Source of the DNA: Coriolopsis trogii
Taxonomy: Eukaryota; Basidiomycota; Agaricomycetes; Polyporales; Polyporaceae
Reading direction: 5' to 3'
DNA length: 64,000 nucleotides
Assembly: GCA_020543525.1 (NCBI GenBank)
Contig: JAHYIO010000001.1
Coordinates: 4,464,001 to 4,528,000, forward strand
This document shows, piece after piece, positions 35,991-47,947 of the stretch. The first letter of the stretch is position 1, and every line of letters starts with the position of its first letter. Under the pieces are notes generated by a model, which did no database searches, was not told the DNA's origin, and saw only the letters and a list, made by a program, of their open reading frames with translations. The translations under genes and the position numbers were made by a program.

Positions 35991-37463
35991 GTTTTCACCG
36001 TTATAATGGGTGGAGAACGTCGTTCGAACTGGGAACCCCAATGGAAGCTCGCGAACTTCTATACACAGGGTTCCTGGCAGCAATTCACATGGAACTTCCC
36101 CCCACCCAGCACTCACTCCGTAGCTGCATATGCCTTGAGCGCTCCAGGGCAAACTGCAACGTTGGTTGTAAATCTCCAAGGTATGCCGTACTCCTACCCT
36201 ACTGAAGGCGGTCACACATCTGCTATCCAAGACTGAGTACTGCGGGACAGACACCACTGGCGGTCAATTTGAAGTCATCGGGGCTGCTCAAGGCACGGCC
36301 GTTCCTCAGCTTCAAATGGACTTTGTCGTCGACGGTACAAGGCGGAATTGTACTCCTGTGCCCGCTACGCTCAACCCACTCACTACAATGGGCACAACGT
36401 TTGTATACAGTGTAACGTTCTGCACTGGTGCTCTACCCAGTGCAACTTCACATTTCAGCATCACAAGCACAGGAGTCCAGAGACCAGGCTGGATGTACGC
36501 TATCTATACTTGTGCACTGGGACCCCAGCCAAACTCGAGTCCTCCTTCTCCCTCACTTAGCGGGCCGACAATCACAAGCTTCTCCTCTCTTCCATCGGAA
36601 ACCAGTAATGCAAGCTCGAATAACACTTCCTTATCACCCACAACATCAGTAACATCTTCCGATTCCAATGACTCGAACCGTGGCCAGCCCAAAAGTATGT
36701 CTGACACAAGTTCATCCTCTGACGCAGCCCCAGCCCAATCCCTCCCCAGTCGGACCTCGATGGCCCAATCCCTCCCCAGTCGGACCTCGATGGCCGACTC
36801 TAGGACCGGGTGGCCGTCGCAACGGAACACGCTCAGCGGATCCTTACAATTGCCAACGAATCAATCACCGCGTGCTTCGGACTCGGTCGCACAGCCAGAT
36901 GCGCCTCCCAAACAGCGAAACGGGGTCATTATAGGAAGCACGCTCGGTGGAGCGTTGTTCCTCATTCTCGTCCTCCTTCTATTACTATGCAGGAGGCGGC
37001 TAGCTAGACGGAGAGCAACTAGTAAGTAGCCCACGTCGCAGACTACAAGTTGGCATTCACAACAGCGCAAGCAGCACAGTTCCCACGTCGGCAATACGAC
37101 GGGGATGATGACGACGACGACAGCTCTTTACACGAGACCGTAGACGAGGGCGCGCTCAAGACGTGGTCACCGGCCATGATGTTCGCCCCGTCCTCCCGAC
37201 CACCGACGAGTCTGGCACACTCCTTCGCCGAGAGAGAGTCCGTGCACTCGGTCGCGGACGGCTCCCTGACCTCCCGCACCTCGTCATCTAAGCCGCTACT
37301 GTCTGCGGCTGGGCTCGAAACGCATGGGCCTGAGGAGGCGCACGAGAAGATTGCGGGGGACCATCAGGCTCCTGCCACTCTCGAGGCGGAGGCGCTTGAG
37401 GACGACCTCGGCCGCGCCGCGCTCCATCTCATGCCGTCGAAGGAGTCGTTCCATGCCATTTAG
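35991..37463 (+). CDS. Single-pass Ser/Thr-rich surface protein (5' exon not found)
   Basis: Probable plasma-membrane glycoprotein with an extracellular domain and an acidic cytoplasmic tail, an architecture common in Agaricomycetes; its function is unknown. Exons 35991-36167, 36232-37021 and 37075-37463 are in phase, and the first begins after a good acceptor (TCCTCAG), so a short upstream exon with the signal peptide is expected but not located. Visible in order are an N-terminal ectodomain (GGERRSNWEPQW, YTQGSWQQFTWNF), an ectodomain with paired cysteines (TEYCGTDTTGGQFEV, VTFCTGALP, AIYTCALGP), a long Ser/Thr/Pro stalk, one helix (LGGALFLILVLLLLLC) followed by the stop-transfer RRRLARRR, and a tail with a DDDDDD run. 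The stalk contains a perfect 30-bp tandem duplication (36733-36792). Alternative donors around 36168-36180 make the first junction less certain. Confidence 0.7.
36733..36792 (+). repeat. 30-bp perfect tandem duplication in coding stalk
   Basis: Two identical 30-bp units (36733-36762 and 36763-36792) encode AQSLPSRTSM twice in the extracellular stalk. The length is a multiple of three, so gain or loss of units keeps the frame. Confidence 0.9.
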
Positions 37464-38771
37464 AGTTGGCTGTGGTGGAATCGGGCCGGGGAAGATGCAG
37501 GTTTTGGCGGGAAGGAGAGATGGGAGGTGAGATATGAGGCTACGGACTACACGACTCGATAGGCACTGTCATGATCTCCGTGCTATTCGGTGAGTTCGCA
37601 CAGTGCTCTTGCCAGACGTCCTGCGAAGCTTACAAGTTCGCGTTGCTCGCTCGCTAGGAACGTTTCCCCTTCCTGTTTGCTGCGACCACATGGACTCTTT
37701 CACGTCGTTGGATCGTTGATATCACTGGCGAGAGAATATACCCCTTCAGGCTGGACGACCGATGAGCATAGCCTTGAATGTACATCGGACTGCCGAGTCA
37801 TCAGAAACGATACCAAGCCCTCGCGGGACCTATCATCGCTCCTCCGGAGGAAGGCCCGAAGCGGGTAGTGCAAACCCACGCTAGGAGACTATGCTGCCTG
37901 TATCTGAAGACCGAAGGCGCGGCAGAAACGCATCTTTGATACGACCCAGTGACAGATGAACAATGCGATGACATGGAGTTTTGGTCCGGCGTTCTAACAA
38001 TACGGTACCGTCCGTGGGCACAAACGAACTCGGAAGGCAGGTACGGTCACAAGAAAGATGACAAGAGTGGGAGGGAGACCCACTTAGCTTAGCCATCCAT
38101 ATGTCCTGCTGATCATCTCGAGTCCTTCGTGTGTCACTGTGCGTCGGCCTCTTGAGATCCGAACATCGTTCGTGGAGGCGCAGGCCGCCGCAAATGCGAT
38201 ACAAGATGGTGATGTCTCCGCGCGGTATGTGAAGTGGGTGAGAGAGAGCTGTTGGTGCGAAGGCTTCATAGACCGTCTTTCGACGAGCAGGTTGGGTGGA
38301 GGGAGGCTGAGTAGAGTAGGGCAGACGCTGGCTGGGCTACGATCCCGGGTACAACGGGCCGCGTATCCGGTAACGCCAGGTCGCAACTCCAAAAGTTTAC
38401 CTCACTCGCACTCGATGCCATTGCCACGGCTCCGTTCTCCTTCAGCCACTGGCCTCAACCCGCCGATACTCCACGGTGTGTAGCATAACAGGCGATTAGC
38501 TCTCCAAGCTTGTGATATGCTGCCCGCTCACTGGTTCGACACGCGCGCTGGATAGAGTCAAGGCGGGGTCCGCCTCATCGAGGGCTTGAGTCTGATATGT
38601 GAGTTATCATCGTCTCCATGAGATCCTATGGAGAACAATATACGTGCATACAAGCAGTGCGCATCTCGTCGATCACACGTGCGTATATGTATCTGCGACT
38701 GGCGCACCCCCTCACCGAGCTCCTCTCTGTGTTACCAACGGAGTGCATGCGAGCCTTTCAACACTCAACGT
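37464..38771. other. Convergent 3' region, no gene seen
   Basis: About 1.3 kb between the surface-protein stop and the hydrolase stop. A 114-codon plus-strand frame at 38139-38483 has no recognisable content. No repeats of note. Confidence 0.5.
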
Positions 38772-40079
38772 CTAGCCCTGTCCATGGTGCTCGAACCAAT
38801 GCATCGTCGCCCGCGCGGCCTCCTCCTTGGCCCATCCTACATGCGCATGTCCGAGTCCGCGGCACCGGCGTATATTGTGAGTATGATATGCAATCGCAAG
38901 AACCTTACGACTCACGTTCGGTCCTCAGCTCCGGGTCTGCGCGTGTCGCGAACCCGTGTCGCGCACCACTAAATACCTGGATGAAGTACGTCGCCTTGTG
39001 CTCAATGAGGATCTCCTCTGCACGGCGCCGCGCGTCGAGCGGGAACGTGAAGTCATCCTCTGTGGGCCATCCGAGAACCTGTGTCAGCATAGACACCAAA
39101 GTGCTCCGGCGCGAGCATTCCCTCATACCAGATGAGGAAAGCAACAATGGCTCTGCGTGGAGAGTGGTAAGCTACGGATTATATAGCGCGCGCGAATTGG
39201 CGGCTCACGCTTGATGTTTCGGAAGTGGTCCTCGCTGAGGAATGCGGGATGTGCGAACGCTCCTGCAAGCAAAAGAAAACGCTCGTTTGCCTTCCATAAA
39301 ACACCAGCGGTCGAAGGAACGCACCGGCAGTGACCCAATCGGTGGCGAGGAGGTCCATGACGAAGGGCGCACCGAAGCAATACCCTGTCGTCCCCATACC
39401 ACCCATCGCACCATCGCGAACCGTCATCCACGCACGCACAGCAGTCAACAAACAAGACGCAGTTCAGCACGACATCGACGTACCGACCGTGAAGAACTTC
39501 GTTCCCGCCCTGCCTGTGTGCGCATTCGAGCCTATGTAGCCTGCGAAGTAAAGACCGTCGAGGCCGAACACTCACCGTACTTTTCCCGGACGGCCTCGAT
39601 CCACGGCGGGGTGATCCGCGCAGCGCTCGTACGGAACGGCACGACCCATTCGTCGACATCCCACCCGGGCTCGCCCCGATGGTGCGCGGCCGAGTCCCCC
39701 TCAAAATAGTCGACGCCGAGGACGAGGAAGCCTGGAGACGTCGTGCGTGTCGCGTGCGACAGGGTGAGCGTACGAGAGCAAGCGGCCTCCGCGACGCTGG
39801 GGAGCGACGGCGTGGACACGCACCGTTCTCTGCCCAATAGTCCATCGCGAGCTTCGAGTTGACGTACATCGGGCCGAAGACGTCTGCGAAGAAGAGGATC
39901 ACTTGGAGGGGGTGCGCCGCGTCGCTCTTGCGCTCCGCATCATCTGGACTGTCTGAAAGGGGGCGCGCGATGTATGTCTCAAGGCCCGCGATGACCTCCA
40001 CCGTGCCGCGTGGGATACCCGAGTGCTGGACGGTGCGTGTGCAGCAGTCTCCGCAGGGGCCGGCGAGAAGGGGGGACAT
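38772..40079 (-). CDS. Dienelactone hydrolase family protein
   Basis: Alpha/beta-hydrolase related to carboxymethylenebutenolidase, the enzyme that opens dienelactones in aromatic-compound breakdown; the substrate of fungal members is often unknown. Eight exons in phase, minus strand: 40079-39824, 39731-39576, 39513-39484, 39384-39325, 39262-39209, 39152-39129, 39059-38916, 38836-38772 (262 aa). Visible are the start MSPLLAGPCGDCC, VILFFADVFGPMYVNSKLAMDYWAENG, FLVLGVDYFEGD, the nucleophile elbow GYCFGAP with Cys150, the acid in EDDFTFPLDARRRAEEIL (Asp195 or 196), and the His in GARHGFATR (His228). The Cys-Asp-His triad typical of this family is therefore complete. The protein ends RWAKEEAARATMHWFEHH. 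Exons of 24 and 30 nt make automated prediction hard. An N-terminal Cys pair (CGDCC) is common in fungal members. Confidence 0.93.
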
Positions 40080-40377
40080 AATAAAGGAGAGGATGGTGAG
40101 AGCTGGGCTCAGGACGAGGGCAGATATGAGCTGAGGTATGTGGACTTCTTCCGAGTCGCGGCAATCGTGGTATGACGGCGAGCACCTTCGCGCATACAAT
40201 GGGAAGAAGCTGAGCTATTCTCGTCTGTCCCACTCCCGTCTTCGTGCGGGAGTCCTCTGCACGTCGTCGGGGAAACTGTTTGCGACGGAGCGAAGTCACA
40301 AGTGACGAAGACATCGTGCGGAAGATCAGGTTGTCATTGATGCACGAGTAGAAGTAGACGGCGACAAAGAAGCGCAT

Positions 40378-41372
40378 TTCGGTTTCCCCGCCCGTGTGCT
40401 GCCCCGAATGATTGCGTAGCGGCGCGCAGGCGGGTACTTATCCCGAGGACCACGAAAAGGTATGCGCCAGGACCGAAGTCCCTCCCTCGGGGTAGGAAAG
40501 ACTCACGTTGCATTAACCTTCTACACCTTCACCCGCGTCTTGCCGCCTTCATCCTTCGTCTTGCCATCTTCGCCTGGCATCTTGGTGCCTTCGTCGCGCT
40601 ACGCGGCGGGCAAAGCTCCCTGAAAAGCACGCGGAAACAGCGGTTCGCAGTAGGTAGAAATCTAAACGGGCCAACGAAAGCCGCGCTTGTCCCCAGGCAT
40701 GCGAAAGTGACATACCCCGCCACATCCTGACGAATATCCTCGCAGGTGAAATGAGGACAATGGCAGGTAAGCTGTTCATCATAATGTTATGGGAGAAAAA
40801 GAGCTATGAAAGTTCAGACTCCCGAGAGAAACCTGACTTTCATAGCTCTTTCTCTCTAATAACATCGTGATAGACAACTCACCTGCCTTTGTACCCATTT
40901 CACCTGGGAGGATATATGCCAGGATGTGACGGGATAGGCCACGATTGCATGTCGGAAACAAGCGTGGATTTCGTCAGACCGTTTAGATTCCTACCTAATG
41001 CCAACCGCGGTCTCCACGTGCGTTTCAGGGAGCTTTGCCCGTCGCGCTACCGTCTTGACTCTTGCCGTCTTCGCCCTGTCAGGGAGGGAAGACGTCCGAG
41101 TCAGCTACTGGCTGGTGAGTGCCGCTCTGCAGAAGACACGTACCGTCTTGACCGTACGAGGCAGGATGCAGGGATTCACTGCGCCAAACGTCCCGGCTTA
41201 TGAGCCTTTCGCAACCATCTACCCGCCGCCATGTCAGCCTCCCGAGTCCCCCGAACGAGGGCCGCGCCCGGGCCTATGGAGGCTGACGGTCGCGCGAGAT
41301 CGCGAATGTCTCAATGAATACGCTCAAGATCGGTGACTGATGGCCATGTCGAGACATCATGTATACTGTATG
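40378..41372 (-). repeat. Copy A of the dispersed repeat family (interrupted)
   Basis: Relative to copies B (43385-44075) and C (48195-48945) this copy is inverted. Its left part (40381-40500) matches the ends GTACCCGCCTGCGCGC..GGGGAAACC. Its right part (about 41047-41345) matches the block containing GACTGTCAGCCTCCATGGGC and CATTCGGGGGACTCGGGAGG. A foldback element at 40602-41046 splits the copy. Confidence 0.8.
40602..41046. mobile_element. 445-bp near-palindromic foldback element
   Basis: The two arms (about 40602-40817 and 40833-41046) are inverted copies of each other with scattered mismatches and a roughly 15-base loop at 40818-40832. The ends read CGCGRCGGGCAAAGCTCCC in each direction. 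A CTA triplet flanks both sides (40599-40601 and 41047-41049), which may be a 3-bp target duplication. There is no coding capacity. It sits inside repeat copy A, so it inserted later than the spread of that repeat. Confidence 0.85.
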
Positions 41373-41911
41373 CTCGTTTCTGGACACATTGCCGACCGCA
41401 ATAGGATATGTTGTGGATGCGCCGGTGACGAGTCTCGCCGCGTGAGGGTATGGGACGTATGGCGCTCGACGCGGAGATTGTGACAGTGTCGGAGGATACA
41501 CGAGGACCTCTTGAGTCCTGGTCACTACATGTGGGCGGTCCTGAACTGAATAAACAAATAGTTATGGCAATCGGAGTGCTGAGCGCGCGCGCTGGGAGAT
41601 ACTCAGTACTATATAGTGGGAGGCGTGCTCAAGGCGTGCGGCTGGATACAATATACAACATCAAGGTCAAGTGGGATAGAAGAGAGTACACGCAAGTACA
41701 GCAAATGACTGCAGTGGTTTGAACCAAGTGGATATCGGCGCGACTCGATCCTGCTCCGGTTCGACTCACGGAGGTTCCCACGGCCGACTGGCGTAGCTGA
41801 GCTATATGCCACAAGAACTCTCTCCGGACGGCCATGTCTTCCTTGTTTGTTCGCACCCATCGTTCTATCCTTCGCTTTCCTTCGCGACATGTTCTTCCTC
41901 TTGCACGACGA
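41373..41911. other. Upstream region of AIM41-like gene
   Basis: No gene seen. It contains the shared upstream sequence between repeat copy A and the next gene, with mixed composition and no clear TATA box. Confidence 0.45.
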
Positions 41912-42671
41912 ATGTCAACAGACCCCGCCGGCGCGGGTACGTGTTCAGTCTGACTTGCAATTGTTCCCGTCCTCTCAACCCATCGTTCGGGTCAGTGCCG
42001 GACATCCGCCCGAGGCTCATGATAGAGCTCAAGGATGCCATGAAGGTATGCGGTCGAGCATCTTGTACGTATACTACACTTCAGACTCACTAGAAGCTCA
42101 GAGCAAGGACACCGTGAAGTCTACCACGATCCGGGTGAGTCCTCCCCTGCCACCTGTCTCTCAACATCACCCACCCATTTAATTCATCTCGCTCCCATAC
42201 CTAGTCTGTCCTCGCCGAGATCCATGCCGCAGACAAGACTGCTTCGGAAAACAAAGTTCCTCCATCTACTGTCCTTGGCATTCTGCGCAAGGCTGCAACC
42301 CGACGAGTATGTCCCTTTCCTCTCCACTACCCACGTACACTCCGCACCGATGAAATCGTGCCATGCCCCTACAGACGGACACCGCAGCAGAGTTTAACAA
42401 AGCCGCGAGGCCGGATCTCGCTCAGAAAGAGGAGCAAGAGGCGGCCATCCTCCAATCTTTCCTCCCGCCCCTCCTCTCCGAGTCTGACATTGACCGGGCA
42501 CTGAAAGACGTCCTCGCCAACCCGTCAATAGTTGAAGTGGTCGCAAAAGGTCCCGCGCAGAAAGCGCTCGGCCAAGTCTTCAAGGCTTTCTATGCGCAAG
42601 TCGACAAGTCGACCGTCGATCCGAACCTGGTGCGACAACGTGCGCAGGCTCTAATTGCCTCTTCCCCGTAG
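41912..42671 (+). CDS. AIM41: AIM41 / YqeY-like (GatB-YqeY domain) protein
   Basis: Small protein of the YqeY family, which shares its fold with the tRNA-binding tail of the GatB amidotransferase subunit; yeast Aim41 is mitochondrial. Five exons in phase: 41912-41936, 41996-42045, 42102-42134, 42205-42306, 42375-42671 (168 aa). Family blocks are DIRPRLMIELKDAMK, KDTVKSTTIRSVLAEIHAADK, PPSTVLGILRKAATRRTDTAAEF, EEQEAAILQSFLPPLLSE and KALGQVFKAFYAQVDKSTVDPNLV. The ATG at 41912 (MSTDPAGA) is the only one whose phase fits the first donor. It gives no obvious mitochondrial presequence, so either targeting uses internal signals or a further upstream exon exists. Confidence 0.88.
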
Positions 42672-43384
42672 CATACTCTCCGGACGCGCACCTTTATGCG
42701 ATACAATACGTACGGTGTCCTTCTCGTAATGAATAAACATTGCTCACCTGCTCAACCACAAGGCACTCGAAGGCCGTGTGCCTGAGTGTTCCCCTAGACC
42801 TTCCACACGTGCCCTGTTCCCCTCGCCCTGTTCCCTGCAATGCTGCTTCCTCGGCATTTCAGCTGCCGCAATCCCTCGCGCGCGCCCTTGTCTAGTCCCA
42901 CCTGCCAGTTTCCAGCTGTCACGCAGTTCCAGCCTGGGGCAAGAGGCTCGGTACGCTCGTCGTGTGTTGCGCCCCACCTGAACTCGCGACTGACCTGGAC
43001 CCGCGACTGACACCTCCCTGCATCGCGCGAGTTCTTCCTCTGTTATCCTTGCGGGCTCTATGCGTTACGATCGACGCGTTGTATGCGCGTTCTGCATTAG
43101 TGTTCTTCCTCATGGCAAAGGCGCAGATGCAGACTGTGCCAATTGTCGTACCAGGCCCACCCCCGCAACAGGGTGAGTACCCACGCCGCCCATCTAGCTG
43201 GTCAACGCGGGGAGCGACTCTGTCCGTGGGTATCTCATCTCCTCTACGTGTGCGTGTAGCATTGGCACTTCAGTCATCTCAAGGAGCGATGCGAGAGCCA
43301 GGCGCACCGTGACTTGAGGCCATAGAGTGCTCGCCTCGCATCGGATCGAAGGACACACGAGCTAGAGCCCTGACGGATGCAAGA
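42672..43384. other. Intergenic, no gene seen
   Basis: About 0.7 kb of GC-rich sequence after the AIM41-like stop. Frames at 42778-42981 and 42962-43312 have no domain. A poly-pyrimidine context and AATAAA-like ATGAATAAAC (42729) probably belong to the AIM41-like 3' end. Confidence 0.45.
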
Positions 43385-44075
43385 ATGAGACACGTCTCGT
43401 CACGCGTGACGGGACGCGCACGATTACATTCTGCGCGTCAAGCGCTCATAAATCGCATCTACCCTCACTTGACCTTCACGCGTGGAGGCTCACTCGCCAC
43501 ATATGCATGCACAACATATACTATTGTGGTCAACAATGTACCCCTCGATGGGCGTGAAGTACGCATTACGTCTCTGCACGGCGGAACGTCACCGATCTCG
43601 AGCACGTTCAGCAGTCTAGTGGCGATCTCGCGCGACTGTCAGCCTCCATGGGCCCGGGCGCGGCCCTCATTCGGGGGACTCGGGAGGCTAGCATGGCGGC
43701 GGGGCAGGTGCTCGTAGAACGCTCATAAGCCGGGGTCTCTGGTGGGGTGAGTTCCCGCATCCTGGGACGGTCAAGACTATAGACGGTACGTGTCGAGCGG
43801 TACTCACCAGTGCTTACTGGGAGTCGGGGCTGACTCGGACGTCCTTCTCCCAGGTCGGGCGAAGATGGAAGGGCAAAGGCAGCAATACGGGAGGGCGGGG
43901 ATGGCGAGACGCGAATGAGGAGACGTACGAGGTCGAAGTAAGGTAAGTCTTTCCTACCCGAGGGAGGGGCTTCGGTCCTGGCGCATACCTTTTCGTGGTC
44001 CTCGGGATAAGTACCCGCCTGCGCGCCGCTACGCAATCATTCGGGGCAGCACGCAGGCGGGGAAACCAAAATGCG
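43385..44075 (+). repeat. Copy B of the dispersed repeat family
   Basis: This is the reference copy. In order it shows GTCACGCGTGACGGGACGCG, the AAGCGCTCATAAATCGC block, CAACATATACTATTGTGGTC, the conserved core GGCGATCTCGCGCGACTGTC plus CATTCGGGGGACTCGGGAGG, the GACTCGGACGTCC block, and the right end with CCTGGCGCATACC and GTACCCGCCTGCGCGC. Long minus-strand frames across it are not conserved between copies. It abuts the GST pseudogene. Confidence 0.85.
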
Positions 44076-44191
44076 CCTTCTATCACGATGTACTGTACAT
44101 GTCGACCAAAACTTCGACAAGATGTTGACTCACCATAAATATGCTAAACGTCCACCTGTGACGGGTACGAGCTCGCGTTAGCAGATCCTCT

Positions 44192-44760
44192 CAGTGCCCC
44201 AGACCAGCCTCCGTTCATGATGGTCGAGTTTCTCGCTGACATCTATACCGGGGCTTGTCTCTCCCGGCTCGCGCCGCGATTGATTTTCCGTCGCGACGTT
44301 CCCGTCCGTCTTCGTCGTTGACGCCTACGAAGCTGTCTTCTATCGCGGCGAGGCCCCAGGCACTTGGCTCCCCGACGCGTTCAATCGCATCCAGAACTTG
44401 AAGCTGCTTCCTGGAATCGGGGTTGTCGCTGGTCGGCGGTGGTCCATGGCGGCAGCGGCCGCTGGTCTGTTCATGTCTCGAGTTGGGCTGATGCTGGACA
44501 ACGGCATCGGTACTGTGAGGAGGAGGGGAAGAAGGCTGCGTTCCAAGTATGCTCAGGTGGTCGTCAAGTACATGCGGGACCTGTAGAACGCCCCGATCAA
44601 GTACAAGACGACCTAGTCCGATGAGGTCTGTATGGTGTTACGGGGACACCTATTGCAACACGTACTCATACACATTGGATCCGGACCTCATACGCGTACT
44701 CGTTTATTGAGTCCGCCCACTGGCAGCTTGCGGGCGCAAAACGTTATTCTGGCCGCAAGT
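44192..44760 (+). pseudogene. GST pseudogene, left arm of inverted duplication
   Basis: Colinear with the intact GST at 55079-56006 from AGTGCCCCAGACCAGCCT through TCGAGTTTCTCGCTGAC, GACGCCTACGAAGCTGTCTT and TACATGCGGGACCTG, to the last exon (parent VQLAGARRYFGRN, here WQLAGAKRYSGRK). It lacks the first two exons, has indels in the middle, and carries an in-frame TAG at 44584-44586 where the parent continues. About 100 bp of intron-like spacer lie between the last two exon equivalents, so it arose by DNA duplication, not reverse transcription. Same order and spacing to the neighbouring F-box/WD gene as in the right arm (490 against 534 bp). Confidence 0.9.
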
Positions 44761-45253
44761 TCTACGACTGCCATTGCTGCGACAGGTTCTTGCATTCAGG
44801 AGGATGTACAGTCAGCACAGCCTCGAAGTTTGGATGTCATATAAATATAGATTGTGTTCGAGTTGGCGAAAGATCTGGCAGTATTACTTGTGCAGTGAAG
44901 CCGATCGAGATGGTTGTGCGGAATGGCGAGAGTCTTGACAGACTCGGAGTGATGAGCTGAGTGCAGACGCTCGTCCCAGTCGACTCGCGAGGCTTTTCTG
45001 GGTCTTTTTAGCTCAACGTCTGACAAAACAATAGAATATGAGTGTGTCGAAGTTCCACAAGTTGCCTACAATGGTGGCCGCCTTCGGTTCTCGGCACCTC
45101 CCGTATACCTGAGAAAAGTACACGGGACTCGGAGGCAGCACGCGTTCGCGATTGGTTTTGATCACTCCCACCATCATCGCATCCTCGCCCATCCGTCTGA
45201 GTCGCCCATATCCTCTCATCCACCACTGTTCCAAACGAGAAACATACTCTGCA

Positions 45254-47947
45254 ATGAGGCTGAAGGTTCCGATCGAAGTCGCGGAGAAAATCATTGACGA
45301 GCACGCTTCTGCAGAAGACGTTCTACGCCAGTGCGCGTTGGTTTGCCACGATTGGCTACCCCGGAGCCGTGTCCATCTCTTCCGCAGGGTGGTCATACGC
45401 AAGAAGGCGCAGATGGACTCACTGCGTCGCACTTTGCAGACTTCACCGGATATAGGCAATCTAATTCGTGCAGTATGCGTTCGTTCTGACGTGGGCAAAT
45501 TCGCGAGGCGGCCGCTGGTGGGCAGCGACAACTTGGTTCCAATGGCTCTCGCTGTGTTGCTCCCTAGCCTGCAGCTTCACAGTTCGCTAGAAACGCTTCA
45601 CCTCGACGACATAGCATACTACTCTTATTCGACATCCACGCCGGGAGGCAGGATATACAGGGGCTGTCTCTCCCAGTACAGATCTGTTCGGACTCTGTAC
45701 CTACAATCGTTCGAATTTCACTCTCACACTCAAATGATCCCCTTTTTGTCGGCTCTACCCCACCTTCGCAGGCTAGTGCTACACGATCTGGACTTCCGCT
45801 GTGTCAATCTGTTGGGTGAACACCTTCCGAGTCCTCCTCATGCGAAACTGAAGTTGATACCATTGACATCCATAGAAATGGTGAGTTAGGTTATCTCAGA
45901 CTCCCTGTGGCTTCCCAACTTGTGGCTACCCTTCACATGTACTGATCATACGTATCTCATTTGCAGGTGGGTACAATACCAGGCTGTATGTTTCGTGCGC
46001 TCTGGGAGGTTACACATCCGACCCTTGAGCACCTCGCTATGGACTCGGCACCGAACCCGCGACTGGAAGGTACGTATGACAATTGGCGGATTAGTTATCG
46101 CTCACTCACGTCATTGGTACAACAGCAGGAAGAACATGGGACCTCATTCGGTACCCGAGACTACAAAAATTGTCTATCACGGAGTCGCTCTCACAGCAAG
46201 GCAATTACTGGGATGCAGTAGATTTTGCAGCGACTCTGCTTGAAAACCCCCTGCCTGAGCTTCGAGTTCTCCGTTTTGACATTCAGACCGAACTGCCAGA
46301 CTGCCCCATGGCCTTCCTACCCAGTAAAAACGCTCGTAGTGCACGAGCATTCAAAGCTATTGATAGCTTTGTTATCAGTCAAGAACATAGCGGACACCCT
46401 CTTGCGCCCCAGATCATCTTCGTCCTTCCAAAGGTCAGGGGCCATGTTGCCCGTGATTGGACAGTCGTGATACAAGATTCTTTCTCCCCGATGGTGAGGA
46501 TGCACGCTCTGCATATTGAGAATGCACCAGGTGAGGCATATACCGCCACGTCCGAGTAAGCAGTCCGGAGGCTGATTGAACATATCTACTCCACCCATAC
46601 CGTTCTACAGGCAGGTCACACCACGTAGACGGCCATCGCAATGTTGTCCAACAACTGTCGTTCTCTCCTGACGGAAGGTACATTGCCAGTGTGGAGAGAA
46701 GAAGCGATTATCCATCGGTCATACTGTGGGACGTGCGATCCGGAGCAATCAAAAATTATTGGGGTCACCCAAAGCGCTTTTCCTCACCCCCTTCCTTCGC
46801 ATTCTCCCCCAATGGACAACACATCGCGTTATACGATTTTCCTAAAGGAACACTTGAGGTACATGAATGCAACGCCAATTCAGGCTCGTCGAAAATTTGG
46901 GGAGTGCAGCAGGCATATGAGGGAGACGCAACATGGCCTGCACCACCCGATGTCATCTGGACGGCGAAGAACACCGTGGTCATTTGCCATACCAGATTCG
47001 CCGCAGCCTCCTTTGCCATCCACTCCTATCATGCTGAAGATGGTATGAGACCCAGCGTCGGAGGCGTTGAACTTCGACCCTATGCTTCAACCACCTTCCG
47101 TAGGCCTGTCGACGAGGGCCGACTGCCGGAAATATCTCCAAGCGGACAACTATTCCTATACAGGAAGCAAGGCGAAAAGGGAATCGTGGTGGACCGCAGA
47201 ATCCTTGATAAATCCTTGGGGAAACAGAAGCTGCGGTGTCCCGAAGCCTCGCTAGACGCGTCGGCATCTCACCGCCTCTGGTTTCTGCAGTTCATCGGTC
47301 GAAGTGATCAAGAGATAGTGACCGCCCTCTGTTGGACGTGCCGCTCTGTTCTCTCTTGGGAACTCGCTAGAGCAGAGCGAGCACGGCACCCACCTGCCCG
47401 CGTGGAGGTAGCGAAAGGAACGATTGCTGGAGAGGTCTACGACTCCTCGGTGGTCCCGGTCTTGTCACAAAACGGAGAAGTGGTCGCGTGGCGTGCGCCT
47501 GACCCATCGCCCGGTCAAAGCTGCGCTATCGTAGCCTGCGGCACCTCGCCCAACCGACAATTACGCTCGCTACAGATGCCAGGAATGTCTGCTTCATACA
47601 TACGATGGCGTCCACCACTCGTCCTCAGTCCTGACGGCAGCCTCTTGGCTGATTTCCAGAGCAAGGAGGTGCTCTTGTGGCGAACGAGGGATGGATTGCG
47701 GGTCGCAAGTATCCAGAACCATCCAAGTGTCATTACGGAACTCGCGTTCTCCGCAAATGGAGAGGTCATAGCGACCGGGGCTGCGGATGGGATGGTGCGG
47801 ATCTACCACCTCAAGGACATCATAGCGAACAATTGCGCTACTGCTGCCAGTGGAGTCGCGGAGGATGGTGGACATGCGAGCGTGGATGGCGAACATGCGA
47901 GCACCGTTGGCTCGGTCAAAGGGAAGGAAGATATGGGCGCACTCTGA
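45254..47947 (+). CDS. F-box protein with C-terminal WD-like propeller (copy 1)
   Basis: Likely SCF ubiquitin-ligase adaptor. Exons 45254-45880, 45967-46069, 46129-46530 and 46611-47947 are in phase (822 aa). The N-terminus is an F-box (VPIEVAEKIIDEHA .. LRQCALVCHDWLPRSRVHLFRRVVI). A middle part with Leu-rich strands follows (LSQYRSVRTLYLQSFEFHSH, LPHLRRLVLHDLDF). From about residue 375 come WD-like blades: VDGHRNVVQQLSFSPDGRYIASV .. VILWDVRSG, FAFSPNGQHIALYDFP, EISPSGQLFLY, VLSPDGSLLADF and VITELAFSANGEVIATGAADGMVRIYHL. It is a close paralogue of 51913-54544, with identical intron positions. ATG 45254 was chosen because the conserved block starts right after it. Confidence 0.88.

Noticed and set aside
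39541..39575. 35-nt intron in the dienelactone hydrolase
   Set aside because: A second acceptor gives a normal 62-nt intron (39514-39575), keeps phase and yields the expected family sequence without extra residues.
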